64,000 nt of DNA from Candidatus Rifleibacterium amylolyticum. Lineage in GTDB: Bacteria; Muiribacteriota; Ozemobacteria; Ozemobacterales; Ozemobacteraceae. The stretch lies in assembly GCA_009917695.1 (NCBI GenBank), contig JAACJG010000003.1, forward strand, positions 1 to 64,000, given 5' to 3'. Every line of letters starts with the position of its first letter. The stretch's first letter is position 1. Shown here piece after piece: positions 37,667 through 46,868 of this stretch. The translations under genes were made by a program, and so were the position numbers. The notes under the pieces are model-generated. The model had not been told where the DNA came from. It did no database searches and saw only the letters and a program-made list of their open reading frames with translations.

Positions 37667-40600
37667 ATGACAAGTTCAACCGCATTACTTGAACAACTCA
37701 GAAATTCAGATCCTTCGCTGCGGCGCAAAGCCGTTCGCGAACTCACCCGGTTCCCAGAAGAAAAACCCGTCGTCGAAGCTCTCTGTGAAGCTCTCGGCGA
37801 CCCCAACAAGGGTGTTCAGAACATCACTATCGAAGCGCTCGCTTCGATGCGGCACGAAAATACTGTTTATGGCCTGATTCCGGTAGTCAAAAGCTCAGAT
37901 TTGAATACCAGAAACGCTGGCATGACAATTTTGCGCAATCTCGGGCCGATGGCGATTTCTCCTCTGGTCGAAGCGCTCAACAGCTCAGAAGATGTTGACG
38001 AAATCATTCAGATTCTCGTCATTCTCGGCGACATCAAGTCGCCGCTCGCCACTGACCACGTCATCAAATTCATCAATCATGACGACGACAACGTTAAAAC
38101 GACTGCCGTCGAGTCTCTCGGCAAAATCCAGGATCCCAAAGCCGTAGACATTCTCATGGAAACCTACAAGACTTCCGATATTCTCAAATATTCGGTCGTC
38201 GAAGCTCTTGGCAATATCGCGGTAGAGAAGGCTCTGCCGGTAATTCTCGGCGCTCTCGAATCGGTCGACATACTTGAGTATTTCACCGCTATTGGCGCCC
38301 TCGGCTCAATGGAGTCGGTTCAGGGAATCGATCCTCTTTTTGCCAAGCTGCTCAAAGAAGAAGACAGCGGCACCCGCCGTCTTATCTTCAAGTCACTCGC
38401 TCAGATCGAAGAAGCCAATCCGGGCTCACTCAAAAAGCTTGATCAGGCTTCGGTTAAGCCAATTCTGCTGGCGCTGATGGAAAACCAGGATGCGGCTGAA
38501 TATCGTTATATGGTGCGTGTCGCGACCTCGTTCGGTGATGAGGCTTATGCCGCCACACTGATGAGCGCGCTCGAGGCAAATGACAGCGAAATCGCTGATA
38601 TCGCTTTCGAAGGCATCATGCGCATTGGTAAAAAAGCTGTCAGATGCGCTCTTGATCGCGTCGGCCGCGTCGAGCCGCCAGTGGCTGTAAGAATATTCAA
38701 TTTTCTTACCAGATGCCCGGCCAGCGAAATTCCCGGCGCTACTTCACTGTTCGCACAGCACCACGATGACTCGGTCAGACAGGCTTTTGCGCTGACTCTG
38801 GGCGCCAATCCTTCCGACCAGTCGTTCAGCACGCTCAAGACCATGCTTGACGATGCCGACGAAATCGTGCGCCGCAACGTCGTTGCCGGTATTGCCAAAA
38901 TGCTCGATTACGATGGCGCTCTCACCGCGCTGATCAATAAATTCAAGGACATCAACGGTCACGTCAGGCGCGAAGCTTGTCTGGCCATGGCCAATTCGAC
39001 TTCGAGTCAGCTCGTCGAGCCATTGTTCAATGTCGTGATGACCGAGCCCTACGGCGATGTGCGCGAAGCTGCCGCTTCGGTTCTGGCCCGCCGCAAAGAC
39101 CCCGCCATTACCAAAAGACTGCTCGAAATGCTCGAAAGCGATAATTCGCGCATTCGCGAAACCATCTCACGCACCATCTGGCAGTGCGGTTCGACTCTCG
39201 CAGTCGATTCGCTCATTCAGAAGCTCAACGATAAAGAATGGCGTGTTGCCGTTAACTCATGTTTTTCACTCGAGAACATGAAAGATCTCAAGTCGATCTT
39301 TCCGCTCAAAGAACTGCTCAAGAACGGTGACTGGCAGATCAGAATCGCTGCCCTCTCAGCCCTGCGCGCATTCAAGAGCAAAGAACTCAAGCAGTTCTTC
39401 GTTCCGCTGCTGGCTGATGAAAATCCGCAGGTTGCCAAACTGGCGGTTGTCGCTCTCAGCGAACTCGCCGACAAATCTCTCGATCTCGATCTGCAGAAGC
39501 ATATCAAGCATCAGCGCTGGGAAGTCCGCTACCAGATCGTCAAAGCTCTTGGCGCCATCAAGAGCCAGAGCAGCGTCAGCTCTCTCGTTCAGATGGTCGA
39601 AAAAGACGAGAGCAATGCCGTGCGCGTACGCGCCATTCTGGCTCTCGCCAAGATCGGCGACAAGTCAGCAGCGGCCACAGTTGCCAAAGCTCTCGACAGC
39701 TCAGATCAGAACCTGGTTATCGCTGCGATAAAATACTTCAAGGACAACGGCGCTGAAGGCGTTAATGGCCTTGAAGACAAGCTCAGAGACATCTTTCTGC
39801 GTGACAGCTGGATTCGCAATTACTTCATTCAGACTGCTGCCCAGAACAGTTCAGACCTCATCGAAAAAGTGCTCAAATCAGTTGTAGCACCTCGCCAGGT
39901 CAGACTGATCGACCGTCTCAAGACTGTTCCCGTCGATGAAAAGGGCATCAATACCGAAGAAGCTCTCATTCTTCGCGACATCATCGCTGAAAAGTGCGGT
40001 GTCGAAATCAACGACAAAAAACAGCTCGAACAGAAACTTGGCCGCAACCTTGGTCGTTTCTTCTTCACTTCCTGGATCGAATACTACCACAGCCTGCGCT
40101 ATGGTGCCGAAGAAGGCAGCGACCTGCTCGTCAGCCTCTACGATTCGATCACCAACCCGACTACCGAATTCTTCGGCGAAGCAGCCCAGAGCAAGGTACT
40201 GGTTGCGACGATCATACCCGATCTTATCGAAACCCGGGTCAAAGATGGCGCCGATACCATTCGCGTTCTCTGCTGTGGCACTTCGTTCGGTCCCGAAGCC
40301 TATTCAACCGCGATGAGCGTGCTCGAAGACGTGCATTCAGACAAGGCGCGTGTCACCGTAACCGGTATCGACATTTCGCACATCTGTCTCAATACCGCCA
40401 AACGCGGCATTTACAAGCGCGAAATGTTCCGCCAGGTCGATCAGAAATACATCGACCTTTACTTCGAAGATGACCGCGGCGACCTGCGCGTCAAAGATGA
40501 AGTGAAGAACCTTGTCGAATTCAAGTTCACCAACACCGTGAACCCCGAAGCCATGGAACAGCTCGGTGAATTCGATGTGGTCATCTGCCGAAACCTGTTC

Positions 40601-40765
40601 TCTGACTTCTCACAGAAGGCAAAGGAACGCATGGCCGAGAACATCTACAACATTCTCGTGCCCGGCGGCGTGTTGCTGATTGCCGGTAAAGAGACCCTCT
40701 ACAACGTAACCAAGGCTTTCCGCCTGCAGACCTACGAAAAAGTAGTCGCTTACCGCAAGCTCTGA
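37667..40765 (+). CDS. HEAT-repeat solenoid fused to a CheR-type methyltransferase
   Basis: A 1032-residue cytoplasmic protein. Residues 1 to about 755 are some 22-24 HEAT repeats (VRELTRFPEEKPVVEALCEAL..., VESLGKIQDPKAVDIL). Residues about 765-1032 follow the whole CheR fold: N-terminal helical domain (LRDIIAEKCGVEIND-KKQLEQKL), NPTTEFF in place of NETxFFR, the SAM loop LCCGTSFGPEAYS in place of CStGEEPYS, TGIDIS, then FDVVICRNLFSDF and LVPGGVLLIAGKETL. CheR methylates glutamates of chemoreceptors; here the receptor-binding Arg and part of the SAM loop differ, so target and activity are uncertain. AAGGGAGG lies 8 bp before the ATG. It is co-transcribed with a CheY; no chemoreceptor is nearby. 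Confidence 0.88.
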   Translation: MTSSTALLEQLRNSDPSLRRKAVRELTRFPEEKPVVEALCEALGDPNKGVQNITIEALASMRHENTVYGLIPVVKSSDLNTRNAGMTILRNLGPMAISPLVEALNSSEDVDEIIQILVILGDIKSPLATDHVIKFINHDDDNVKTTAVESLGKIQDPKAVDILMETYKTSDILKYSVVEALGNIAVEKALPVILGALESVDILEYFTAIGALGSMESVQGIDPLFAKLLKEEDSGTRRLIFKSLAQIEEANPGSLKKLDQASVKPILLALMENQDAAEYRYMVRVATSFGDEAYAATLMSALEANDSEIADIAFEGIMRIGKKAVRCALDRVGRVEPPVAVRIFNFLTRCPASEIPGATSLFAQHHDDSVRQAFALTLGANPSDQSFSTLKTMLDDADEIVRRNVVAGIAKMLDYDGALTALINKFKDINGHVRREACLAMANSTSSQLVEPLFNVVMTEPYGDVREAAASVLARRKDPAITKRLLEMLESDNSRIRETISRTIWQCGSTLAVDSLIQKLNDKEWRVAVNSCFSLENMKDLKSIFPLKELLKNGDWQIRIAALSALRAFKSKELKQFFVPLLADENPQVAKLAVVALSELADKSLDLDLQKHIKHQRWEVRYQIVKALGAIKSQSSVSSLVQMVEKDESNAVRVRAILALAKIGDKSAAATVAKALDSSDQNLVIAAIKYFKDNGAEGVNGLEDKLRDIFLRDSWIRNYFIQTAAQNSSDLIEKVLKSVVAPRQVRLIDRLKTVPVDEKGINTEEALILRDIIAEKCGVEINDKKQLEQKLGRNLGRFFFTSWIEYYHSLRYGAEEGSDLLVSLYDSITNPTTEFFGEAAQSKVLVATIIPDLIETRVKDGADTIRVLCCGTSFGPEAYSTAMSVLEDVHSDKARVTVTGIDISHICLNTAKRGIYKREMFRQVDQKYIDLYFEDDRGDLRVKDEVKNLVEFKFTNTVNPEAMEQLGEFDVVICRNLFSDFSQKAKERMAENIYNILVPGGVLLIAGKETLYNVTKAFRLQTYEKVVAYRKL

Positions 40766-40780
40766 TAAAGAGTTACACAC

Positions 40781-40817
40781 AAAGAGGCCCGCAAATTACT
40801 GCGGGCCTCTTTTTTTT
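40781..40817 (+). terminator. Terminator of the cheY / HEAT-CheR operon
   Basis: A 13-bp stem (AAAGAGGCCCGCA / TGCGGGCCTCTTT) with a 6-nt loop, continuing into a T-tract. Confidence 0.93.
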
Positions 40818-40867
40818 ATAACGTATTTATGGTACGGTTTATCGACCTGTCAGGTTATCGGCCAGTT

Positions 40868-40904
40868 GTCACTGCGAGAAGACCCTGGTCTTCGAAGCAG
40901 TCTC
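40868..40904. repeat. Partial ATTGCGAG-family inverted repeat
   Basis: GTCACTGCGAGAAG and CTTCGAAGCAGT resemble one half of the family at 15849, 24473 and 62223, with an internal CCCTGG change. Probably a decayed copy. Confidence 0.5.
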
Positions 40905-40983
40905 ATCGTTCACGGGTATAGCGTTAGATGTCGCTATGCAGTTGCCAGGCTTCTGACATTCTTGATAAGCGGGAGATATACAC

Positions 40984-42429
40984 ATGCAGTTTCGAAAAAT
41001 TGTTGTTCTGATTCTTGCACTGACTGGTGCCGTATTTTTCACCGGATGTTTTGGCGGTGATTCTGATGATAAAGGGACGACACTGCCGGCTTCGTACGTT
41101 ACCCTCAGCGGCACTCTGACCGCACCCGACAAGATCGAAGAAACATTGCTTGGAAATACTCTGAACAACGTCGACAGTGAAGTTCGCAGCAGCTTTAAAA
41201 AAGCTGTCGTATCTGTAAACGGCACTCAGATCAGCACTTTTGAAATACTCGACATGGCTTCCAATGCCGACTGGCCTTTTACCATCGAGAACGTGCCCGA
41301 ATCTTCTGTCGGAACTTACGAAGTCGCGGTTGTGGTTGGTCATATCACTCTGCGTGCAAAAGTGCGCGACAGCGAAAAATCACAGTTCAGAATCAATCTC
41401 GAAACCACCGCTGCCGCTATGCTGGCAGATGTTACCACGTTCGAACCATACCAGCTGCAGACCACCTATCTGGCTTTTGTTAACTCGCTCAAAAATGCTC
41501 TGGCCGCATCGGCGCAGAAAACAGCCACCGATCTGGCAGCCGGCAGTATTGTAAATGACGCCGGCGTTCAGACTGTTATGAACACCCAGAAAGGTTTTCT
41601 CGAATCAATCGCCGATCTCACTACCACAGCCAAGTTTGCCTATCTGCAACTCGAAAACGATCTTGACGGCGATGGCAAAATCGACCTTTATGTAAAACCC
41701 AACGCCAGTGGCCAGCGTGTCAGCTTTTATACGCCACTGACAGCCAGTACAACCATGCTCGAAGGCGCAGCCAGCCTCGATGCTTATGCCGACAATGCTC
41801 TGCTCGCCGACTTTGCCGATCAGGCCAAACTCAGTCAGGACCGCACTTTTGCCGCCGGTTCGCCGCAGACAATACTCGGGCTCTATTTCAAGAAATCAGC
41901 GTCTGGCGACCAGTATCTGAAGATGTTCATTCATCGCGTCGACATTACCGATGGTGATTTTGCCGGCGTTCTTGTCGAATACGCCTATGTTAACACTACG
42001 ACATCGGCAATCAGCAAGGGGCAGAAAACTCTGATGCTGGCAGGCGCCAATCTCGCCGCCGGCGCTGTTTTTGCTACCGACTTTCTTGCTGATTCAGACG
42101 AAACAGCTGGCAAATTGAGTTTCATTAGTGCCGCTCAGGGTCTTGGCAGTAGCGATAATTCACGCATAGTCATCGCCATCGATGGACAACCCGATATCAA
42201 CAAACTTTCTGCTGCTCCTGAATGGCTGAGTGGCGGTAACTACTATTTCAACACAGCATCTGCTCTTACCGGCATATTCAAGAACCAGCTCGAAGTCGGC
42301 GATGCTTTTGCTGCATATTTTCCGACTACAAAGCACTATGCCCTGTTCAAAATCAACTCTATCGCCGCCGATCGCATCGTCGTCGATTACATAGTAAACG
42401 CCAGCGAAGACGAACGCCTGTTCAAATGA
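40984..42429 (+). CDS. Lipoprotein of unknown function
   Basis: A 481-residue protein with a lipoprotein signal (VVLILALTGAVFFTGC; Cys21 would be lipidated), followed by a Gly/Asp/Ser linker. Asp does not occupy +2 (Phe does), so outer-membrane sorting is plausible. The N-terminal part (about 35-150) has the pattern of a beta-sandwich, and a DLDGDGKIDLY segment looks like a calcium-binding dockerin/EF-hand-type loop. No family is recognised. GGGAGA lies 9 bp before the ATG. The nearest upstream feature is a decayed palindromic repeat. Confidence 0.75.
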   Translation: MQFRKIVVLILALTGAVFFTGCFGGDSDDKGTTLPASYVTLSGTLTAPDKIEETLLGNTLNNVDSEVRSSFKKAVVSVNGTQISTFEILDMASNADWPFTIENVPESSVGTYEVAVVVGHITLRAKVRDSEKSQFRINLETTAAAMLADVTTFEPYQLQTTYLAFVNSLKNALAASAQKTATDLAAGSIVNDAGVQTVMNTQKGFLESIADLTTTAKFAYLQLENDLDGDGKIDLYVKPNASGQRVSFYTPLTASTTMLEGAASLDAYADNALLADFADQAKLSQDRTFAAGSPQTILGLYFKKSASGDQYLKMFIHRVDITDGDFAGVLVEYAYVNTTTSAISKGQKTLMLAGANLAAGAVFATDFLADSDETAGKLSFISAAQGLGSSDNSRIVIAIDGQPDINKLSAAPEWLSGGNYYFNTASALTGIFKNQLEVGDAFAAYFPTTKHYALFKINSIAADRIVVDYIVNASEDERLFK

Positions 42430-42435
42430 GGCAGG

Positions 42436-42465
42436 TTGACCTTTTTGAGCTGGAACTGATATGTT
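42436..42465 (+). promoter_or_regulatory. Candidate promoter of amrS (near-leaderless transcript)
   Basis: TTGACC and TATGTT are spaced by 18 bp. The predicted start falls at or within a few bases of the amrS ATG at 42472, which has no ribosome site, so the mRNA would be leaderless or nearly so. Confidence 0.45.
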
Positions 42466-42471
42466 AGCCTT

Positions 42472-43482
42472 ATGAACAAAGCCAGATATTACGAGCAGAC
42501 CGCTGATGGTCTGCTCTGTCTGTTGTGTCCGAATCATTGTCGGGTACAGCCAGGGCAGAGCGGGCGCTGTCTGTCGCGCCACGCCTCTGACGATGGGCGC
42601 ATGCTGCTAGACAGTTATGCGCGTATAGTTGCGGCCAATGTCGATCCAATCGAGAAAAAGCCGCTATATCATTTTTTCCCCGGCCGGCCGATTTACTCGA
42701 TTGGTTCGTATGGCTGCAACCTGCACTGCCGTTTCTGTCAGAATGCTGATATCTCGCAACGAAAGCATGTTGGCAGTGAACTGACCCCGCAACAGCTGGC
42801 ATTGGAAGCGAAAAGCATTAAAGACAACATCGGTGTGGCCTTTACCTACAACGAGCCGGGAATCTGGTTCGAATATATCTGCGATTGTGCGCCATTGCTG
42901 CGCCAGGCCGGTCTGCAGACGGTGCTGGTCAGCAACGGTTATCTCGAATCTGAGCCCTGGGCCGAACTCTGTCAGCACGCCGATGCCATGAACATCGATC
43001 TCAAATCGTTCAACGATGATTTTTATAAGAATATCTGTGGCGGCCGCCTTGAAACGGTTAAAAACAACATCGTTGCCGCTGTCAGAGCTGGAGTTCATGT
43101 CGAAGTGACCCATCTGGTGGTAACCGGTCTCAACGATGTCATCAGTGAGTTTGCCCGGCTGGTCGACTGGCTGGCCGATCTGTCTGACCGGGTGCCATTG
43201 CACATTTCGCGCTATTTCCCGCGCTATCACGAATCAGCTCCGCCAACTGATCCTGCTGTGATCGGCCATTTCGTCGAGACCGCCGCAAAAAAGCTCAAAT
43301 TTGTTTATCCAGGCAACGTCGCAGCTGATCAAAATACGCTTTGCCCGGCCTGCAAAAGTGTTCTGATCAGGCGTCATGCTTACGAAGTGCTGTGCAATTA
43401 TCGCGGAACCACCTGTCAGTGTGGCGAAAAGCTGCCGTTCATCGACGAAAACAACCCGGCCGCCAAAGAAAGGAACGTTTGA
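42472..43482 (+). CDS. amrS: AmrS-type radical SAM enzyme (AmmeMemoRadiSam system)
   Basis: A 336-residue radical SAM protein. The iron-sulfur motif is GCNLHCRFCQN (C-x3-C-x2-C), preceded by the family N-terminus with CLLCPNHCRVQPGQSGRC, and followed by AFTYNEPGIWFEY and a C-terminal Cys pair (LCPACKSVLIRR). This fits the PflA-like family whose genes occur with AMMECR1 and Memo; the substrate of these enzymes is not established. AMMECR1 and Memo are not adjacent here. It ends one base before the start of the SPOR gene. Confidence 0.88.
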   Translation: MNKARYYEQTADGLLCLLCPNHCRVQPGQSGRCLSRHASDDGRMLLDSYARIVAANVDPIEKKPLYHFFPGRPIYSIGSYGCNLHCRFCQNADISQRKHVGSELTPQQLALEAKSIKDNIGVAFTYNEPGIWFEYICDCAPLLRQAGLQTVLVSNGYLESEPWAELCQHADAMNIDLKSFNDDFYKNICGGRLETVKNNIVAAVRAGVHVEVTHLVVTGLNDVISEFARLVDWLADLSDRVPLHISRYFPRYHESAPPTDPAVIGHFVETAAKKLKFVYPGNVAADQNTLCPACKSVLIRRHAYEVLCNYRGTTCQCGEKLPFIDENNPAAKERNV

Positions 43483-43483
43483 A

Positions 43484-43999
43484 GTGTCAGAAACATCCGG
43501 AAGCGACAGCCGTAATGCCGCAAAACGCCAGTTCGACTGGGGTCCGCCCGCCAGCCCGGCCGGTGACACCTTTAAAGACTGGCTGGTTTACCTGATCATT
43601 CTCGTTCTGCTTTCGGGTGGTGTCTGGGCTCTGCTCGACATCAATGGCCGCCAGTATGACGCCGGGTCAGCACCAGCGCCACTGCGAACTGCCGCCAGTT
43701 CGACCGAAACTGTTCCTGCTTCGGTGTCGGTCAGGATCGAGACAACGGCACCGGTTGCTGTTGCTCCTGCTTCGCGCTTTTTCGTGCAGCTTGGCGCGTT
43801 TCCTGATGAAGCCTCGGCCCGCGAAATTTTCAACCAGCTCGAAGCCGAAGGCTTCGCGCCAACTCTCGCTGAGCCCGACGCCCAGTTTGAGATCTATCGA
43901 ATATTTGTCGGACCCTATCCCGACGAAGCCGCCGCCGAAGACGTCGCCGAAAAACTCAACGCCATCGACTTTCACTGCTTCGTCATCGAACAGCCGTAG
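43484..43999 (+). CDS. SPOR-domain membrane protein
   Basis: A 171-residue protein: cytoplasmic N-terminus (about 1-28), one transmembrane helix (about 29-49: DWLVYLIILVLLSGGVWALL), an Ala/Thr/Val-rich linker, and a C-terminal SPOR domain (about 95-170: FFVQLGAFPDEASAREIFNQL and IFVGPYPDEAAAEDVAEKL). SPOR domains bind septal peptidoglycan lacking stem peptides, so a role at division is likely. Start: GTG at 43484, with AAGGA 8 bp upstream, 1 bp after the amrS stop; no ATG in frame precedes the SPOR domain sensibly. The CRISPR array follows 60 bp later. Confidence 0.85.
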   Translation: MSETSGSDSRNAAKRQFDWGPPASPAGDTFKDWLVYLIILVLLSGGVWALLDINGRQYDAGSAPAPLRTAASSTETVPASVSVRIETTAPVAVAPASRFFVQLGAFPDEASAREIFNQLEAEGFAPTLAEPDAQFEIYRIFVGPYPDEAAAEDVAEKLNAIDFHCFVIEQP

Positions 44000-44058
44000 T
44001 TATCCGCAGATTGCACTGACTTTCGCAGATTAAAGATCTTTGAAAACAAAATAGTACT

Positions 44059-44086
44059 TTGACAATGTCAGTTGTGCCTCTGTTAC
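44059..44086 (+). repeat. Degenerate CRISPR repeat at the 5' end of the array
   Basis: TTGACA then, after a diverged stretch, GCCTCTGTTAC: the 3' end and inner TTGACA of the repeat are kept and the middle is rearranged. A 35-nt spacer separates it from the first intact repeat. It marks the old (trailer) end in terms of sequence decay, yet lies at the transcription-upstream end. Confidence 0.75.
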
Positions 44087-44121
44087 TGGAATCCTCTATG
44101 GGTGTGCCCGTCAGCGATGGC

Positions 44122-46667
44122 GTTTCAGTTACTTGTTCTTTGACAGAGCCTCTGTTACTTCTGCATCTTGCATTGTGGCGTCGAGAATCGAGAGTTTCAG
44201 TTACTTGTTCTTTGACAGAGCCTCTGTTACTTCTTCAAAGAGCGCGATAGCATCCATGATGAGTTTCAGTTACTTGTTCTTTGACAGAGCCTCTGTTACT
44301 CATAATGTTGGCCCACCCTTCACGGCAGCGATAAGTTTCAGTTACTTGTTCTTTGACAGAGCCTCTGTTACTTCTGCCCTGGTGCCCTATCGGTGCGACC
44401 GGTCAGTTTCAGTTACTTGTTCTTTGACAGAGCCTCTGTTACTTGTATGCTATGAGCGGGTGTAGCCGAACTGGCAGGTTTCAGTTACTTGTTCTTTGAC
44501 AGAGCCTCTGTTACTCCAAAGGCGCTGAAGGTTGCATACCAGCATACTCGGTTTCAGTTACTTGTTCTTTGACAGAGCCTCTGTTACTTCCAGTTGAAGA
44601 TGAATTCGTCGCGGTCGTTCTTGTTTCAGTTACTTGTTCTTTGACAGAGCCTCTGTTACATCACGTCGCGCAAGCGTAGCCAGGCCCAGTTGCGTTTCAG
44701 TTACTTGTTCTTTGACAGAGCCTCTGTTACCACGGCACGCCTCCTGTATCGCGTCCTGCCATTTTGTTTCAGTTACTTGTTCTTTGACAGAGCCTCTGTT
44801 ACGTTTAATATGCCGACTGGCGTCGCCGGGAAGTCGTTTCAGTTACTTGTTCTTTGACAGAGCCTCTGTTACTGCAAAGCGGCAACTGGACGCCGAAAGC
44901 ATAAAGGTTTCAGTTACTTGTTCTTTGACAGAGCCTCTGTTACACTGTTGTCTGGTCTGAGTTCGCCAAGGTTTACGGCGTTTCAGTTACTTGTTCTTTG
45001 ACAGAGCCTCTGTTACTTTATACCCCGGCTGTCCCGTGCTGGTGACTGGGTTTCAGTTACTTGTTCTTTGACAGAGCCTCTGTTACATACGCTTACCGTG
45101 GCCCAGGATCTGTGCAACCGGTTTCAGTTACTTGTTCTTTGACAGAGCCTCTGTTACTTCGGCGGCGACTCGACGGGCATCTCTAAACTTTCGTTTCAGT
45201 TACTTGTTCTTTGACAGAGCCTCTGTTACTGCATCTTATAAGCTCAGTGCATTGACGTGGGAAACGTTTCAGTTACTTGTTCTTTGACAGAGCCTCTGTT
45301 ACTGCTTTATCTGTTATTATCTGTTATTATTAAAGTATGTTTCAGTTACTTGTTCTTTGACAGAGCCTCTGTTACATTATATGCAATGCTGCGCTGCGAC
45401 GGCAAAGCGGGTTTCAGTTACTTGTTCTTTGACAGAGCCTCTGTTACCTCTATTCTGCGCGCCTCGCACTTCGCACAATAGTTTCAGTTACTTGTTCTTT
45501 GACAGAGCCTCTGTTACACCGTTGACATGCTGACTTCTGGTTTTCCAAACGGTTTCAGTTACTTGTTCTTTGACAGAGCCTCTGTTACCTCAAAACCAGA
45601 GCGCAAAATTTTACTTCTATTCGTTTCAGTTACTTGTTCTTTGACAGAGCCTCTGTTACGCTGATCGCGCAGATGCGAGACGCGCTAAACGTATGTTTCA
45701 GTTACTTGTTCTTTGACAGAGCCTCTGTTACAGAATTTAAGCTGCCGGCCAATGGCAAAACTTACCGGTTTCAGTTACTTGTTCTTTGACAGAGCCTCTG
45801 TTACTGTATCGCCCCCTGTCATGCCTTTAATCTTGGCTTGTTTCAGTTACTTGTTCTTTGACAGAGCCTCTGTTACCTTCCTCGGCATGAGCAGCACTCA
45901 AATGCTCTTAATTGTTTCAGTTACTTGTTCTTTGACAGAGCCTCTGTTACCCTATCAAAACGCTTTTGGTTTTTCTATTACAAAGTTTCAGTTACTTGTT
46001 CTTTGACAGAGCCTCTGTTACAATAATTTCAGCTCATTCTCGGTGGTGATTATATTGTTTCAGTTACTTGTTCTTTGACAGAGCCTCTGTTACTATAAAA
46101 GAAAGAATAAACGATTTGCCAGAGGGCGGTTTCAGTTACTTGTTCTTTGACAGAGCCTCTGTTACTTCCTGTTTTGCCTGTCTTGTGACAGGCTTAATCG
46201 GTTTCAGTTACTTGTTCTTTGACAGAGCCTCTGTTACTAGGATTTGAAGGTTGGAAGCCTTATATAAGAATGTTTCAGTTACTTGTTCTTTGACAGAGCC
46301 TCTGTTACAATCGCGGAAGCATCTAGCGTTCCCGTGACTATAGTGTTTCAGTTACTTGTTCTTTGACAGAGCCTCTGTTACAGCATAACGCCGACGGCTG
46401 CGCAGGCTGGACAATTGTTTCAGTTACTTGTTCTTTGACAGAGCCTCTGTTACACTGGCAGGGTGTCTCAAGCTGCGATGAAGTCTTGGTTTCAGTTACT
46501 TGTTCTTTGACAGAGCCTCTGTTACAAAGATATTATCATTTGTGGTGATTTTGGTTATGTTTCAGTTACTTGTTCTTTGACAGAGCCTCTGTTACTTCAA
46601 AGTCGATCTTTTCAACGGCCTCGATCAGTGGTTTCAGTTACTTGTTCTTTGACAGAGCCTCTGTTAC
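44122..46667 (+). CRISPR. Type II-B CRISPR array: 36 repeats of 37 bp, 35 spacers
   Basis: 36 copies of a 37-bp repeat beginning GTTTCAGTTACTTG and ending CCTCTGTTAC, apparently identical throughout, alternate with spacers of about 32-37 bp (period about 72). First intact repeat 44122-44158, last 46631-46667. Repeat starts and ends (GTTTCAG..., CTGTTA) resemble the Francisella type II-B repeat. The 3' half has an ACAGAG/CTCTGT inverted repeat. The tracrRNA anti-repeat is on the plus strand and pairs with the repeat's 5' half as read on the plus strand, so crRNAs are plus-strand transcripts (spacer then GUUUCAG). Reading frames across the repeats (…SYLFFDRASVT…) are repeat artefacts. Each repeat contains TTGACA, but no consistent -10 follows. 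Confidence 0.99.
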
Positions 46668-46670
46668 TCA

Positions 46671-46725
46671 CCCGGAAAAGGGCTTTGAAACAGTACGTCA
46701 AAGCCCTCCGGGTTCATTTTTTTTC
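46671..46725 (+). terminator. Terminator directly after the CRISPR array
   Basis: GGGCTTTG / CAAAGCCC, extended by CCCGG / CCGGG across small bulges, is followed by TTCA and eight Ts. It starts 4 bp after the last repeat and should end pre-crRNA transcription before tracrRNA. Confidence 0.85.
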
Positions 46726-46751
46726 GCAAAGGCCTGATTCCAGAAAAAGCC

Positions 46752-46780
46752 TTGAATTTTGCGAACTTTTTTCATAGACT
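46752..46780 (+). promoter_or_regulatory. tracrRNA promoter
   Basis: TTGAAT and TAGACT are spaced by 17 bp. The predicted start, about 46787, is just before the anti-repeat. Confidence 0.75.
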
Positions 46781-46786
46781 GAAAGT

Positions 46787-46866
46787 AAGAACAATGTACT
46801 GAAATCATCGAAAATCAGGTTGTTCCTGACCCTCCCTTCTGCTTAGCATGGAGGGTTTCTAATTTT
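46787..46866 (+). ncRNA. Predicted tracrRNA
   Basis: About 80 nt. The anti-repeat (46787-46806, AAGAACAATGTACTGAAATC) is complementary, with a small bulge, to the first 18-19 nt of the repeat. It is followed by a hairpin (TCAGG-TTGTT-CCTGA, 46815-46829) and a second, terminator-like hairpin (CCCTCC / GGAGGG with inner TGC-TTA-GCA, 46830-46855) ending in TTTCTAATTTT. It has its own promoter and is convergent with cas4, 2 bp from the cas4 stop. Location between array and cas4 matches the II-B arrangement known from Francisella. tracrRNA pairs with pre-crRNA for processing and loads Cas9. Confidence 0.88.
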
Positions 46867-46868
46867 AG

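Noticed and set aside
44122-46667. TTGACA in each CRISPR repeat as a promoter for every crRNA
   Set aside because: A -10 would have to fall in the spacers, and I find no consistent TATAAT-like sequence there or at the repeat end.
46671-46725. Part of a tracrRNA or leader
   Set aside because: The strong stem followed by eight Ts is better explained as the pre-crRNA terminator; the anti-repeat lies farther downstream.
44059-46777. Open reading frames across the CRISPR array (repeating SYLFFDRASVT or VSVTCSLTEPLL)
   Set aside because: They are translations of the 37-bp repeat and its spacers; frames shift with spacer length and there is no ribosome site.
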